Source of the DNA: Candidatus Accumulibacter similis
Lineage (GTDB): Bacteria > Pseudomonadota > Gammaproteobacteria > Burkholderiales > Rhodocyclaceae
Assembly (NCBI GenBank): GCA_013347225.1
Contig: CP054595.1
Location: forward strand, 4,975,010 to 5,039,009
DNA length: 64,000 nucleotides
Reading direction: 5' to 3'
Part shown: positions 35,169 through 44,351 of the stretch, piece by piece
Numbering within the stretch: position 1 is the stretch's first letter
How the letters are laid out: each line of letters opens with the position of its first letter
Notes under the pieces: generated by a model
What the model was told of the DNA's origin: nothing
Seen by the model: only the letters and a program-made list of their open reading frames with translations
Database searches by the model: none
Position numbers and translations under genes: made by a program

Positions 35169-35905
35169 CCGCCTCCACCCTCCACGAGATCCAGGCGACT
35201 CCCGTTGCCGAACTGGCGCAACAGCCGGCCGAGGCCCTGCATCGCCTCCAACTCGATGCCGGCGATCTGCTGGCTGCAGCCAAGGCCGTCGTCGACCACA
35301 TCGACCGTGCGGTGGATCTCAGGTATGCCGACCGCGCCCGGCAACTGCGGCTCGCCGCCGGCAAAGACACCGGCGTCGTGCCCTTCGATGACGGCACTGT
35401 TCGCGTGACGGCGGACCCCGGCCGTCCCGAAAGTAATGCGCAAATTGGCGCATTTTCCAAGGAGCAGCGGGCTCACCTTCTCAATGGACCGGGCCACCGC
35501 GTGCAGCAGTACGCGCGCTCCACCGTCGATGCGACCTCGGCACCCTCCGCCGAGCTGTGCCTCCCAGCGGCAGAGTTCGAAGCGCCGCTGTACGTGCCGG
35601 CTACACCGCTCACCGACTCGACCCTCTGCGACTGGATCGCCACCGCCCTCCCCGGCGAGCGCCTCCAGTATCACCAGGGGCTGTTGCTGCTCGATCGCTC
35701 CGCCACCACCAGCCCGTATCCGCCGCAAGAGCGCCAACGCATCCACGCCGTCGCCAAACGCGCCTGGCTCGCCTGCGAACTCGGCCTGGTGCATCTGGTG
35801 AGCCAGCGCGTCGAGCCCTTCGTCTTTCGCTACCTCGCCGTTCGCTCCCGGATGACGCCCAAAGCCGCGGACGTCCGCCTGCAACTGCGCACCCCGGCGC
35901 ACTGA
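35165..35905 (+). CDS. Phage early-region protein, possible two-part fusion
   Basis: This 246-residue protein has a first part (about 1-85; DAGDLLAAAKAVVDHIDRAV, then DRARQLRLAAGKDTGVVPFD) that resembles a small protein found beside Sak4-type ATPases in phages. There the usual continuation has a VADLPKKVDWDQ-like end, which is missing. The second part (about 140-246) contains PLTDSTLCDWIATALPGERL and LVSQRVEPFVFRYLAVRSR and looks like a separate small domain. The linker seems unstructured. A fusion after deletion is possible. Function unknown; it is translationally coupled to the HTH gene. Confidence 0.6.
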   Translation: MTASTLHEIQATPVAELAQQPAEALHRLQLDAGDLLAAAKAVVDHIDRAVDLRYADRARQLRLAAGKDTGVVPFDDGTVRVTADPGRPESNAQIGAFSKEQRAHLLNGPGHRVQQYARSTVDATSAPSAELCLPAAEFEAPLYVPATPLTDSTLCDWIATALPGERLQYHQGLLLLDRSATTSPYPPQERQRIHAVAKRAWLACELGLVHLVSQRVEPFVFRYLAVRSRMTPKAADVRLQLRTPAH

Positions 35906-35944
35906 GCGCCCAACCCTCTGACCCACACCGCAAGGAGAACATCG

Positions 35945-36712
35945 ATGGCCATCTCGCTTTCCCAACTCAACCGCACCAGCGCGCCGAAGCCCCCGCGCAT
36001 CCTGATTCACGGCGTCGCCGGCGTCGGCAAGACCACCTTCGCCGCCGGCGCCAAGCAGCCGGTCTTCATCCAGACCGAAGACGGTCTCGGCACGATCGAC
36101 GCCCACCACTTCCCGATCGCGCGCTCCTTCGAAGAGGTCATCGAGTGCCTGGTGACCCTCTACAGCGAGCCGCACGACTTCCAGACCGCCATCGTCGACA
36201 GCGTCGACTGGCTCGAACCGCTGATCTGGGCCAAGACCTGCAAGGAATACGGCTGGAAGGACCTCGAGTCGCCGGGCTACGGCAAAGGCTACCTCGCCAC
36301 CATGGAGTTCTGGCGGCAGTACCTCGACGGATTGAATGCCCTGCGCGACGAGCGGGGCATGACCATCGTGCAGATCGCCCACACCGACATCAAGCGCTTC
36401 GACAGCCCGGAGCACGAGCCCTACGACCGCTACGGCATCAAGCTGCACGCCCGCGCGGCGGCGTTGCTGCAGGAACACGCCGACATCGTGCTCTTCGCCA
36501 ACTACCTCATCAGCACCGTCAAGGCCGACGTCGGCTTCAACAAGAAGGTCAATCGCGCGCTCGGGTCCGGCGAACGCGTCATCCACACCGCCGAACGCCC
36601 GGCCTTCCTCGCCAAGAACCGCTACGGCCTGCCCGACACCTTGCCGCTCGACTGGTCCGCCTTCGCGCAGGCCATGCCGAACAGCCTGAACGCCGCGCTC
36701 GTCCATCCCTGA
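35945..36712 (+). CDS. RecA-fold ATPase, phage nucleotide-binding protein (Sak4-like)
   Basis: A 255-residue P-loop ATPase of the AAA_24 / Sak4 group. Walker A is in ILIHGVAGVGKTTF (about 20-32), the Walker B-like strand in FQTAIVDSVDWLEPL, and IVQIAHTDIKRFDSPEHEPY follows. Sak4 proteins are RecA-like single-strand annealing or recombination factors in phages and nearly always precede a single-strand-binding-type protein, as here. An AAGGAGAAC site precedes the ATG. It would act in phage DNA recombination and replication. Confidence 0.85.
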   Translation: MAISLSQLNRTSAPKPPRILIHGVAGVGKTTFAAGAKQPVFIQTEDGLGTIDAHHFPIARSFEEVIECLVTLYSEPHDFQTAIVDSVDWLEPLIWAKTCKEYGWKDLESPGYGKGYLATMEFWRQYLDGLNALRDERGMTIVQIAHTDIKRFDSPEHEPYDRYGIKLHARAAALLQEHADIVLFANYLISTVKADVGFNKKVNRALGSGERVIHTAERPAFLAKNRYGLPDTLPLDWSAFAQAMPNSLNAALVHP

Positions 36713-36744
36713 ATCACCCATTCCCAACACAAAGGAGAAACACC

Positions 36745-37233
36745 ATGGCTTCCCTCGGTCACACCTTCGACGCTTCGACCGTCGATCCCACCACCCCCTT
36801 CGAAGTCCTGCCGCCGGGTTCGTACCGCGTGCAGATCGTGAGCAGCGAAATGCGCGTCACCAAGGACGGGCTGGGCCAGTACCTGTTCCTCGAACTCGAC
36901 GTGCTGGAAGGTCCGCATGCCGGTCGCAAGCTCTACGACCGGCTGAACCTGGTCAACGCCAACCCCGACGCCGTCGAGATCGCGCAGCGCACCCTGTCGG
37001 CGCTGTGCCGTGCCGCCGGGAAGATGCAGGTCAGCAACAGCGAACAACTGCACCTGATCCCGATTCGGGTCGACGTCAAGGTTCGCCCGCCGAAGGGGCA
37101 GTACGGCGAGAGCAACACGATCCGCTATCTCGTCGAAGCCCCGCCTCCGGCAGCGACCCCGCCGGTTGCTGCTCCGGTTCGTTCGGCTCCGGTCGCGACC
37201 CAGAGCACGCTCCCCTGGAAGCGCCAGGTCTGA
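36745..37233 (+). CDS. DUF669 family phage protein (SSB-like)
   Basis: This 162-residue protein has the DUF669 pattern FEVLPPGSYRVQIVSSEMRV, then GQYLFLELDVLEGPHAGRKL, followed by a proline- and alanine-rich tail ending TLPWKRQV. DUF669 proteins sit next to Sak4-type ATPases in phage genomes and are thought to bind single-stranded DNA, the acidic or hydrophobic tail acting as a partner contact. Strong AAAGGAG ribosome binding site. Confidence 0.85.
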   Translation: MASLGHTFDASTVDPTTPFEVLPPGSYRVQIVSSEMRVTKDGLGQYLFLELDVLEGPHAGRKLYDRLNLVNANPDAVEIAQRTLSALCRAAGKMQVSNSEQLHLIPIRVDVKVRPPKGQYGESNTIRYLVEAPPPAATPPVAAPVRSAPVATQSTLPWKRQV

Positions 37234-37237
37234 CGCC

Positions 37238-37603
37238 ATGCGCGCTCCCGACCTCATTGTGCTGCCCGACACGGTGTCCGCGTGTCGCGAGCGCCTGGTG
37301 GCCCTGCAGGGCGAGATCGCCTCGATCAAGACGCAGATCGCCACGGCCGACATCGCCCGCCAGGCGCGGCGCGGCACGCTCGATGCGCAGGCCTTCCATC
37401 GGGCCCGGACGGCGCTCGCGTTCAAGCAGCAGGAGGCCGCCCGGGTGTCGGCGCAACTCGCCACGCTGACGGGCGGCCTCGCTCGCGATCACTTCAAGGA
37501 CACGCTGCTCGACGTCCTGCGCGAGCAACTGCCCGACGACGCTTGGCAGTCCGCACTGACGGTCGCCCGCTCGCGGCAGGGTCAGGAGGTGCGCCATGGC
37601 TGA
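37238..37603 (+). CDS. Hypothetical coiled-coil phage protein
   Basis: A 121-residue helical protein. The middle is a coiled coil (CRERLVALQGEIASIKTQI; ALAFKQQEAARVSAQLATL), and the C-terminus is LLDVLREQLPDDAWQSALTV. It starts 4 bases after the DUF669 stop and overlaps the nuclease gene by 8 bases. Position suggests a small replication or recombination accessory factor; no family is recognised. Confidence 0.65.
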   Translation: MRAPDLIVLPDTVSACRERLVALQGEIASIKTQIATADIARQARRGTLDAQAFHRARTALAFKQQEAARVSAQLATLTGGLARDHFKDTLLDVLREQLPDDAWQSALTVARSRQGQEVRHG

Positions 37604-38543
37604 GCTGCCGACCGTCGTCAGCCCGACTCGCGAGGCGATCTTCGCCGCCTACGAAGCCGACGCCCGCACGGGCTTCCGTGCGCACCTCGGCGCCTCACTG
37701 GTCGGCAAGTCCTGTGCGCGCGCGCTGTGGTACGACTTTCGCTGGACGACCGCCACGTTCCATCCGGGTCGCGTCCTGCGCCTCTTCGAGACCGGGCAAC
37801 TGGAGGAAGCCCGCCTCGTGCGCAACCTGCGGCGCATCGGCGTGACGGTGCTCGACCTCGATCCCGAGACCGGGCGTCAGTGGCGGGTGGAGGCGCACGG
37901 TGGCCACTTCGGCGGCTCGCTCGACGCGGTGGCGCTGAACCTGCCTGAGGCGCCCAAGACCTGGCACGTGGTCGAGTTCAAGACGCATGCGAGCAAGAGC
38001 TTCGTCGAACTTGTCGCCAAGGGCGTCCGCCCAGCCAAGCCGCAGCACTGCGCGCAGATGCAGACCTACATGCGGCTGACGGGCCTGACGCGCGCCCTGT
38101 ACCTGGCGGTGAACAAGGACACGGACGACCTCTACGTCGAACGCGTGGAACTCGATGTGGACGATGCCGACCGACTGCTCGCCAAGGCGGGGCGCATCGT
38201 CTTCGCGGCGCGGCCGCTCGATCGCGTCAGCGAGGATCCGGCGTGGTACGAGTGCCGGCTGTGCGCCCATGCCGAGATCTGTCGGGGTCAGGCCGCGGCG
38301 GCGGTGAACTGCCGCACCTGCCTGTCCTCGACGCCGGTCGAGGGCGGGTGGTGGTGCGAGCGCCAGCAGCGCGCCTTGTCCGACGCCGACCAGCGCGCCG
38401 CCTGCGACCAGCATCTCTATCTCCCGGACCTCGTCCCCGGCGAGCAGATCGACGCCGATACCGACTGGGTCCGCTATCAACTTCCCGGTGGCGGCTTCTG
38501 GTGCGACCGCGGCCGCGACAAATTCCAGGAGGGTTCACGATGA
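37596..38543 (+). CDS. PD-(D/E)XK nuclease, RecB/Cas4-like
   Basis: This 315-residue nuclease-fold protein has the catalytic motif in WHVVEFKTHASKSFVEL (E-x-K at the core strand), an upstream aspartate region (GHFGGSLDAVAL) and a QMQTYMRLTGLTRALYLAV helix, all typical of PD-(D/E)XK exonucleases. A cysteine set resembling a Cas4-type iron-sulphur cluster is spread over CRLCAHAEIC and later CRTC and WCERQQ, though spacing differs. It shares an ATGA overlap with the helicase. It is the likely end-processing partner of the Sak4-type recombination system. Confidence 0.82.
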   Translation: MAELPTVVSPTREAIFAAYEADARTGFRAHLGASLVGKSCARALWYDFRWTTATFHPGRVLRLFETGQLEEARLVRNLRRIGVTVLDLDPETGRQWRVEAHGGHFGGSLDAVALNLPEAPKTWHVVEFKTHASKSFVELVAKGVRPAKPQHCAQMQTYMRLTGLTRALYLAVNKDTDDLYVERVELDVDDADRLLAKAGRIVFAARPLDRVSEDPAWYECRLCAHAEICRGQAAAAVNCRTCLSSTPVEGGWWCERQQRALSDADQRAACDQHLYLPDLVPGEQIDADTDWVRYQLPGGGFWCDRGRDKFQEGSR

Positions 38544-40114
38544 CCCTGACCCTGCGGCCGTACCAACAGGCGGCCATCGACGGCATTTACGAGTACTTCG
38601 AGCGCGCGACGGGCAACCCGAACGTCATCATCCCGACCGGTGGCGGCAAGTCCCTGGTGATAGCCCGCTTCATCGAAGGCGTGCTGAAACCCTTTCCCGA
38701 TCAGCGCATCCTGATCGTCACCCACGTGCGCGAGCTGATCGAGCAGAACCACGCCGAGCTGATGCGGCTCTGGCCCGAGGCGCCGGCCGGCATCTATTCG
38801 GCGGGACTGAAGCAGCGCGACCTCACGGCGCGCATCCTGTTCGCCGGCATCCAGTCGATCCATCGGCGCGCGCCCGATGTGGCGCAGTGCGATCTGGTGC
38901 TGATCGACGAGGCGCATCTGATTCCGCGCTCGTCGAACACCATGTACCGGCGCTTCCTCGACGGATTGAAGCGCCTGAACCCGCTGCTCAAGGTGATCGG
39001 CTTCACCGCCACGCCGTACCGTCTGGACTCCGGGCTGCTGCACGAGGGCGACGGCGCGATCTTCACCGACATCGCCTTTGAGGTCTCGGTGCGCGATCTG
39101 ATCGATCAGGGCTACCTGTCCCGGCTGGTGTCCAAGCACACGCGCACGCAACTCGAGGTCGCCGGCGTCGGCACGCGCGGCGGTGAATTCATCGCCCGCG
39201 AGTTGCATGCCGCCGTCGATCGGCACGACCTCACCGAGCGCGCCGTCGCCGAGATCGTCGACTATGGGCAGACACGCCGCTCCTGGCTGGTCTTCTGCTC
39301 CGGCGTCGCGCATGCCGGACATGTTCGCGACGCGATCCGCGCGCACGGCCTCTCCTGCGAGACGATCGTCGGCGAGACGCCGAGCGCCGAGCGAGACGCA
39401 TTGATCGGTGCCTTCAAGCGCGGCGAGATCCGCTGTCTGAGCAACGCGAACGTGCTCACCACCGGCTTCAACGCCCCCGGCGTCGATCTGATCGCGATGC
39501 TGCGACCGACCCAATCGGCCGGACTGTACGTGCAGATCGTCGGTCGCGGCTGTCGGCTGGCGCCGGGCAAGAGCGACTGCCTGGTGCTCGACTTCGCCGG
39601 CAACATCGCCCGGCATGGGCCGATCGACGCCATCCGGCCGAAGCGTCCCGGTGGCGGCGGCGGTGCGGCACCGATCAAAGTCTGCCCGGACTGCGCCAGC
39701 ATCCTGCACGCAGCCGTGCGCGTCTGTCCCGATTGCGGCCACGTCTTTCCGCCGCCGGCGCCGAAGATCGCACCCCGGGCCAGTACGCTGGCCGTGCTCT
39801 CGGCCGTCGGCAAGCCCGAATGGGTGGCGGTGAGCCGGGTGCACTACGCGCGCCATGAGAAACCGGGCAAGCCCCCCTCGCTGCGCGTCGAGTACTGGTG
39901 CGGCCTGTCCGCGCATCACGAGTGGGTCTGCGTCGAGCATGCCGGCTACCCGCGACAGAAGGCCGCGACCTGGTGGGCGGCGCGCGCGCCCGGCACGCCC
40001 TTGCCCCGGAGCGTCGACGAAGCGCTGCAGCACGCACCCGCGTTGCGGCGACCGGCCGAGATCGCGGTCCGCGCGAGCGGACGCTACACCGAAGTCGTCG
40101 CGGCGAGGTTCTGA
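38540..40114 (+). CDS. SF2 DEAD/DEAH-box helicase
   Basis: This 524-residue helicase has a Q-motif-like MTLTLRPYQQ, Walker A PTGGGKS (32-38), motif II LIDEAHLIP, motif III GFTATP, and helicase C motifs in TGFNAPGVDLIAML and IVGRGCRLAPGKSDCLVLD. A C-terminal zinc-ribbon pair (CPDCASIL and CPDCGHVFPP) is followed by an about 110-residue tail. It belongs to the phage RecG/UvsW-like or type-III-restriction-like family, remodelling forked DNA. The start overlaps the nuclease stop, and its stop overlaps the next start (TGATG). Confidence 0.9.
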   Translation: MTLTLRPYQQAAIDGIYEYFERATGNPNVIIPTGGGKSLVIARFIEGVLKPFPDQRILIVTHVRELIEQNHAELMRLWPEAPAGIYSAGLKQRDLTARILFAGIQSIHRRAPDVAQCDLVLIDEAHLIPRSSNTMYRRFLDGLKRLNPLLKVIGFTATPYRLDSGLLHEGDGAIFTDIAFEVSVRDLIDQGYLSRLVSKHTRTQLEVAGVGTRGGEFIARELHAAVDRHDLTERAVAEIVDYGQTRRSWLVFCSGVAHAGHVRDAIRAHGLSCETIVGETPSAERDALIGAFKRGEIRCLSNANVLTTGFNAPGVDLIAMLRPTQSAGLYVQIVGRGCRLAPGKSDCLVLDFAGNIARHGPIDAIRPKRPGGGGGAAPIKVCPDCASILHAAVRVCPDCGHVFPPPAPKIAPRASTLAVLSAVGKPEWVAVSRVHYARHEKPGKPPSLRVEYWCGLSAHHEWVCVEHAGYPRQKAATWWAARAPGTPLPRSVDEALQHAPALRRPAEIAVRASGRYTEVVAARF

Positions 40115-40437
40115 TGCGCTGCGACATTTGCCGCCGCGAAGCCCGCGGCTTCGGCTACTCCCCCCGTCTGGCCCGCCAGAGCGGCCCCGATCTGTGGGCC
40201 TGCTCGATGCGGTGTCTCGACATCATCACGAGGTACCAAGGAATGATCGACCCCAACCAACATGAGCAAGCCGCCCTGCGTCAGGCCAGTGCCGTCGGCG
40301 GCGAATACATCGAATCGCTCGGCCGCACCGATCTGGCGCAGTGGTCGGCACACGAATGGGCGACGTTGATCGACGTCGTCGTCACGGCTTTCCAGGATCA
40401 CCTGCAGGAAGCCTACACGCAAGACCCACCGTTCTGA
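40114..40437 (+). CDS. Small zinc-finger phage protein (DUF6511-like)
   Basis: This 107-residue protein has an N-terminal four-cysteine knuckle (CDICRREARGFGY, then WACSMRCLDI) and a C-terminal helical part (AQWSAHEWATLIDVVVTAF). Similar small proteins sit between helicase and primase genes in alpha- and betaproteobacterial phages. Its start overlaps the helicase stop. Exact function unknown; a DNA-binding accessory role is inferred. Confidence 0.7.
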   Translation: MRCDICRREARGFGYSPRLARQSGPDLWACSMRCLDIITRYQGMIDPNQHEQAALRQASAVGGEYIESLGRTDLAQWSAHEWATLIDVVVTAFQDHLQEAYTQDPPF

Positions 40438-40446
40438 GGAGGAACC

Positions 40447-42756
40447 ATGACTGCCAGCAGTTTCATGGCGCAACTGGGCGCCAAACTCGTCGACGCCGGA
40501 TTTCCGATCCTGCCGATCCAGCCGGGGAGCAAGAAGCCGGGTGTGTTTCGCCGCGGGGCGTGGCGCGATTACCCGGACTGGAGTCGCCATGGTCGGCGCG
40601 AGACCACCGATCATGAGGTCGATGTCTGGGGCAACTGGCCGGAGGCCGGCATCGGCATCGCCACCGGACGGGTAATCGGCATCGACATCGACGTGCTGAG
40701 CGACCCGCAGCTCGCCAAGCGCATCGAGGATCTCGCCCGCGAGATGCTGGGTGACACGCCGGCCTTGCGCATCGGCCGTTCGCCCAAGCGCCTCCTGGTC
40801 TATCGCGCCGATCGGCCGTTCAAGGGGTTCAAGAGGCCACCGATCGATGTGCTCGGTTTGGGCCAGCAGTTCGTCGCCTACGGACTGCACCCGGAGACCG
40901 GGCAGCCCTACGACTGGCCGCTGGAGAGCCTGGCCGAGATTACCCTCGACGACCTGCCGCGGATCACCGAGGCGCAGGCGCGGGCCTTCGCGGACGCTGC
41001 GATCGCGCGGGTGCCGCCAGAGCTGCAGCCAGCGCGGCTGCCCCATGCCCACGACGTTGAGGCAGCCTCTGGCGCACTCGGCGAACCGCGCGGCACGCTC
41101 GAGGCGATAACCGCGGCGCTCGAATTCATCCCGAACCCCGATCTCGACTACGACAGCTGGGTGCGCATCGGGCTCGCGATCAAGGGCGCGCTGGGAGAAC
41201 CAGGCTGGCCGCTGTTCGAGGCCTGGTCAGGGCGGGCCGCGAAGAATGTGCCTGCAACGACCGAGCAGGTCTGGCGTGGCCTGAAGCCGGCTCGCATCGG
41301 CGCCGGCACGCTGTACAAACTGGCGCTGGAAGCGGGCTGGGAACCCGCGCCATCGCTGCAACTCAACGGGGCGCTGGCGACGAACGGCGCCCATCCGGCG
41401 AAGGCGATGCTGCAGGCCCTGAAGGCTCCGGCGCCGCGCGCTCCAGCCCAGGCCTCGCCGGCAAGCCCGCCGAAGGCACCGCCGATGCCAGCGGGCTGGA
41501 ACCAGGTCGGCGGCGTGATCGCAGAGATGATGGACCTGATGGAGCGCAGTGCCAAGCGCCCGCAACCGGTGCTCGCACTGGGGGCTTCCCTTGTGGCGGT
41601 CGGCGCCTTGATGGGACGCAAGTACCGCACCACGAGCAACGCGCGATCGAATCTGTATGTGGTCGGGATCGCCGAGAGTGGCGCCGGCAAGAACCACAGC
41701 CGCATGGTGATCAACGAGATCTTCAGTCGGGCCGGACTGCAGCGCTATCTTGGGGGCAACAAGATCGCCTCGGGTGCGGGTCTTCTGAACGGGATCCTTC
41801 GCCAGCCGGCAATCCTCTTCCAGCTGGACGAGTTCGGCATGTTCCTGTCGGCCGCCGTCGATCGCAAGCGTTCGCCCCGCTATCTCTGCGAGATCCTGGA
41901 TCTGCTGACCGAACTCTATACGACATCGGGCACGACCTACTTCGGCACCGAGTATGCCCACAGTCAAGCCGAAGTCTCGCGTCGGGCCATCCACCAGCCC
42001 TGCGTCTGCGTCTACGGCACGACGACGCCGATACACTTCTGGCAGGCGCTGCAGGCGACCAACGTCGCGGATGGCTCGCTGGCGCGCTTCCTGATCCTGC
42101 AGACCGAGGAGGACTTTCCGGAAAGCAACGACGACTTCGGCAGCATCGATCCGCCGCAGGAGTTGATTGAGCGCCTGCTGCTGATCCACCAGGGCGGTGG
42201 CCAGCTCAGTGGCAATCTGGCCGACGTCGCAGGGGTGGATGAGGTCACGCCAATGCCCCGAAGGGTACCTATCAATGAGCAGGCCCGGGCCGTGTTCCGA
42301 GCGCTCGACCGCGACCTGCTGAGCGACCTGCGCGCTGCGCACGGCAGCGGCTTCGCGTCGATCCTGGCGCGTATCGAGGAGAACGCCTCCAAGCTCGCGC
42401 TGATCCGCGCCGTGTCCCGTGATCCTGTGGAGCCAGAGATCACCGGCGGCGACGCCGAGTGGGGCATCCTGATCGCGCAGCACTGCGCCCGGCAGACGAT
42501 CCGCGAAGCGTCGATCCGCGTCTCGGAGAACGCGATCGAGTCGAACCACAAGCGTGCGCTGCAAATACTTCAAGGGTCAGGACCCGGCGGCATGCCCAAG
42601 AGTGAGTTCACGCGCCGCACGCAGTTCATGGATGCCCGCCAGCGGGACGGCGTGCTGCAGACTTTGGTAGACGCGCAGATGATCGAGGTTCAAATGATTC
42701 AAGGAGCCAGACGCCCCATCTGTTTGATAAAGGTGCTTGAAAACAATGAGTTGTGA
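40447..42756 (+). CDS. Primase-polymerase / DUF3987 helicase-like phage replication protein
   Basis: A 769-residue protein. The N-terminus (about 1-190) is a bifunctional primase/polymerase (Prim-Pol) domain with the PILPIQPGSKKPGVFRRGAW pattern and the catalytic-type IGIDIDV. A PriCT-like linker (DSWVRIGLAIKGALGEPGWPL) lies at about 235-300. The second half (about 355-690) is a DUF3987 ATPase with Walker-like ESGAGKNHSRMVI, FQLDEFGMFLS and VADGSLARFLIL. Together these make the phage's primase-helicase. The last about 45 residues form a small winged-helix-like end. An AGGAGG-type site precedes the start. Confidence 0.88.
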   Translation: MTASSFMAQLGAKLVDAGFPILPIQPGSKKPGVFRRGAWRDYPDWSRHGRRETTDHEVDVWGNWPEAGIGIATGRVIGIDIDVLSDPQLAKRIEDLAREMLGDTPALRIGRSPKRLLVYRADRPFKGFKRPPIDVLGLGQQFVAYGLHPETGQPYDWPLESLAEITLDDLPRITEAQARAFADAAIARVPPELQPARLPHAHDVEAASGALGEPRGTLEAITAALEFIPNPDLDYDSWVRIGLAIKGALGEPGWPLFEAWSGRAAKNVPATTEQVWRGLKPARIGAGTLYKLALEAGWEPAPSLQLNGALATNGAHPAKAMLQALKAPAPRAPAQASPASPPKAPPMPAGWNQVGGVIAEMMDLMERSAKRPQPVLALGASLVAVGALMGRKYRTTSNARSNLYVVGIAESGAGKNHSRMVINEIFSRAGLQRYLGGNKIASGAGLLNGILRQPAILFQLDEFGMFLSAAVDRKRSPRYLCEILDLLTELYTTSGTTYFGTEYAHSQAEVSRRAIHQPCVCVYGTTTPIHFWQALQATNVADGSLARFLILQTEEDFPESNDDFGSIDPPQELIERLLLIHQGGGQLSGNLADVAGVDEVTPMPRRVPINEQARAVFRALDRDLLSDLRAAHGSGFASILARIEENASKLALIRAVSRDPVEPEITGGDAEWGILIAQHCARQTIREASIRVSENAIESNHKRALQILQGSGPGGMPKSEFTRRTQFMDARQRDGVLQTLVDAQMIEVQMIQGARRPICLIKVLENNEL

Positions 42757-43058
42757 GCGCCGCGCGGAAAGGGTTCAAAAGTTCATGATTTCAAGCCCTA
42801 GATACCCTGTATACCCGGATCTGCCCGCCAGAGAGACCGGGAGAGAGAAAAAACAGGATATATATTGAATGAATGAAATATTGAAGTGTTTATCGCTCTC
42901 TCTTTCTCAGGGGCTCCCCCCTTGAAGGATTGACGCATTGAAGTTATTGCCGTAGCACCGTTTTTGTTCTGACCCGTACCCGACCCGATCGGGCATGAGG
43001 GAGCGCCGAAGACCCTGACCCGGTCGCGTGCACGCTCCTCCAGGCCGCCTACAGCCTC
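42757..43058. other. AT-rich intergenic region, candidate replication origin
   Basis: About 300 bases lacking a gene, directly after the primase-polymerase. It carries repeated TTGAA(G)/TTCAA motifs (for example near 42872-42885 and 42920-42945), a direct repeat ATACCCTG/ATACCC near 42802-42817, and a purine run GGGAGAGAGAAAAAACAGG. It is far more AT-rich than the surroundings. Origin function is inferred only. Confidence 0.4.
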
Positions 43059-43073
43059 TTGGAGGATATGCAC

Positions 43074-43592
43074 ATGTCTCACTATTCAAACCCGCTCCCA
43101 GCGGCCTCTGCGGTCGCCGTAGGAGCTTCCCCAGGTGCCATGCTCGCACTGGATCTCGGCCAGCACACCGGCTGGGCGTTGGCCTATCCGCGCGGACCCA
43201 TCACCTCGGGTACCGAGCTGTTCAAAGCCGGTCGCTTCGAGGGCGGTGGCATGCCACTCCTGCGCTTTGTGAGCTGGCTTGGCGAACTGCACGACCGCGC
43301 CGGACCGCTGACCGCCGTCGTGTTCGAGGAAGTGCGCGCGCACCGCGGCACGGCCGCAGCACACACCTACGGCGCCTTCCTCGGGCAGCTCACGGCGTGG
43401 TGCGAGCTGCACCACATCCCCTACCACGGCGTACCGGTGGGCACGATCAAGAAGCACGCGACCGGCCGCGGCAACGCCGGCAAGGCCGAAGTGATCGCCG
43501 CAATGCGCGCCCAGGGATTCGATCCTGCGGACGACAACGAAGCGGATGCCCTCGCGCTGCTGCAGTGGGCGCTGAAAGGCGGTGCGCGATGA
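43074..43592 (+). CDS. RuvC-like Holliday-junction resolvase
   Basis: A 172-residue RNase H-fold nuclease. Acidic catalytic residues lie in LALDLGQHTGWALA, VVFEEVRAH, and DDNEADALALLQWAL near the C-terminus, the pattern of RuvC/phage crossover-junction resolvases. GTIKKHATGRGNAGKAEVI is a basic DNA-contact region. The start at 43074 is chosen because GGAGG stands 8 bases upstream; an upstream TTG is possible. It would resolve recombination intermediates or debranch phage DNA before packaging. Confidence 0.85.
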   Translation: MSHYSNPLPAASAVAVGASPGAMLALDLGQHTGWALAYPRGPITSGTELFKAGRFEGGGMPLLRFVSWLGELHDRAGPLTAVVFEEVRAHRGTAAAHTYGAFLGQLTAWCELHHIPYHGVPVGTIKKHATGRGNAGKAEVIAAMRAQGFDPADDNEADALALLQWALKGGAR

Positions 43593-43816
43593 GCCGGCTG
43601 ACCTGTGCACTCGCGCGGCTGTTGCCGGTCGCGCCCGCGACCGCCGATGAACTGCGGGCGATGCGCGCCGCCGCCTGGCACAAGCAGGGCGTGCTCGCCG
43701 TGCCGCTCGATGCGGTCACAGATCGTTCGGAGCGCGTGCTCCTCGAAGGCATCGGCAACCGGCTCTACGGGCGCCGCCGGCCGGCCGGCGTGGGAGGGTC
43801 TCGCGATGAGCGCTAA
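43589..43816 (+). CDS. Small hypothetical phage protein
   Basis: A 75-residue basic protein (LRAMRAAAWHKQGVLAVPLD; RSERVLLEGIGNRLYG) with ATGA overlap on the resolvase gene and 11 bases of overlap with the next gene. No family recognised. Tight coupling in an operon is the main evidence for its reality. Confidence 0.6.
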   Translation: MSRLTCALARLLPVAPATADELRAMRAAAWHKQGVLAVPLDAVTDRSERVLLEGIGNRLYGRRRPAGVGGSRDER

Positions 43817-44351
43817 GCGGATCCCCCCATCGCTGAAGCCCGGCGTCCCGATGCCCGTCACCGGCGGGCGGCCCGTCGAGTGGGTGCGCGAGGAGTCCGG
43901 CGAGCACGCGGGCAACGCGCATTTCCGGACCGTCGACTCGCTGGGCCTCCTGCTCCGGAATGGCACGATCACCCCGCCGATGCACGACGCCGGCCAGCAG
44001 TTCGCCGCCACCTTCGTGTGGGCACAGCTGCACGGACCGCGGGCGCTGGCGCTCGACCGCGTTCGCGGCGGGCAGTGGTCTGACGGCATCAGCGAGCGCG
44101 CCGCCTACGCCCGCAAGCGGATCGGGGAAGCGCTCGACGCGGTCGGCGGCATCGGCAGTCCGGGCGGCACGGCGGTCTGGCACGTCGCCGGCCTCGGGCA
44201 GAGCGTGAAGGAGTGGTCGGCGCAGCAGGGCTGGAACGGCCGAGCGCTGTCGCAGCCTGAGGCGCGGGGCATTCTGGTCGCTGCGCTGGGCATGCTGGCT
44301 ATGCATTATGGATATTTGCGAGCGGTTCCAGCGAAACCCCTTGATCGGTGA
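43806..44351 (+). CDS. Phage protein, DUF6456-like
   Basis: This 181-residue protein resembles a group of phage-encoded proteins with the pattern GLLLRNGTITPPMHDAGQQF, then AYARKRIGEALDAVGGIGSP and WHVAGLGQSVKEWS. Their role is unknown but they usually lie near late-gene regulators, and an antiterminator or transcription-switch function has been suggested by position only. It is the last gene of the early operon, followed by a terminator at 44387. Confidence 0.65.
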   Translation: MSAKRIPPSLKPGVPMPVTGGRPVEWVREESGEHAGNAHFRTVDSLGLLLRNGTITPPMHDAGQQFAATFVWAQLHGPRALALDRVRGGQWSDGISERAAYARKRIGEALDAVGGIGSPGGTAVWHVAGLGQSVKEWSAQQGWNGRALSQPEARGILVAALGMLAMHYGYLRAVPAKPLDR

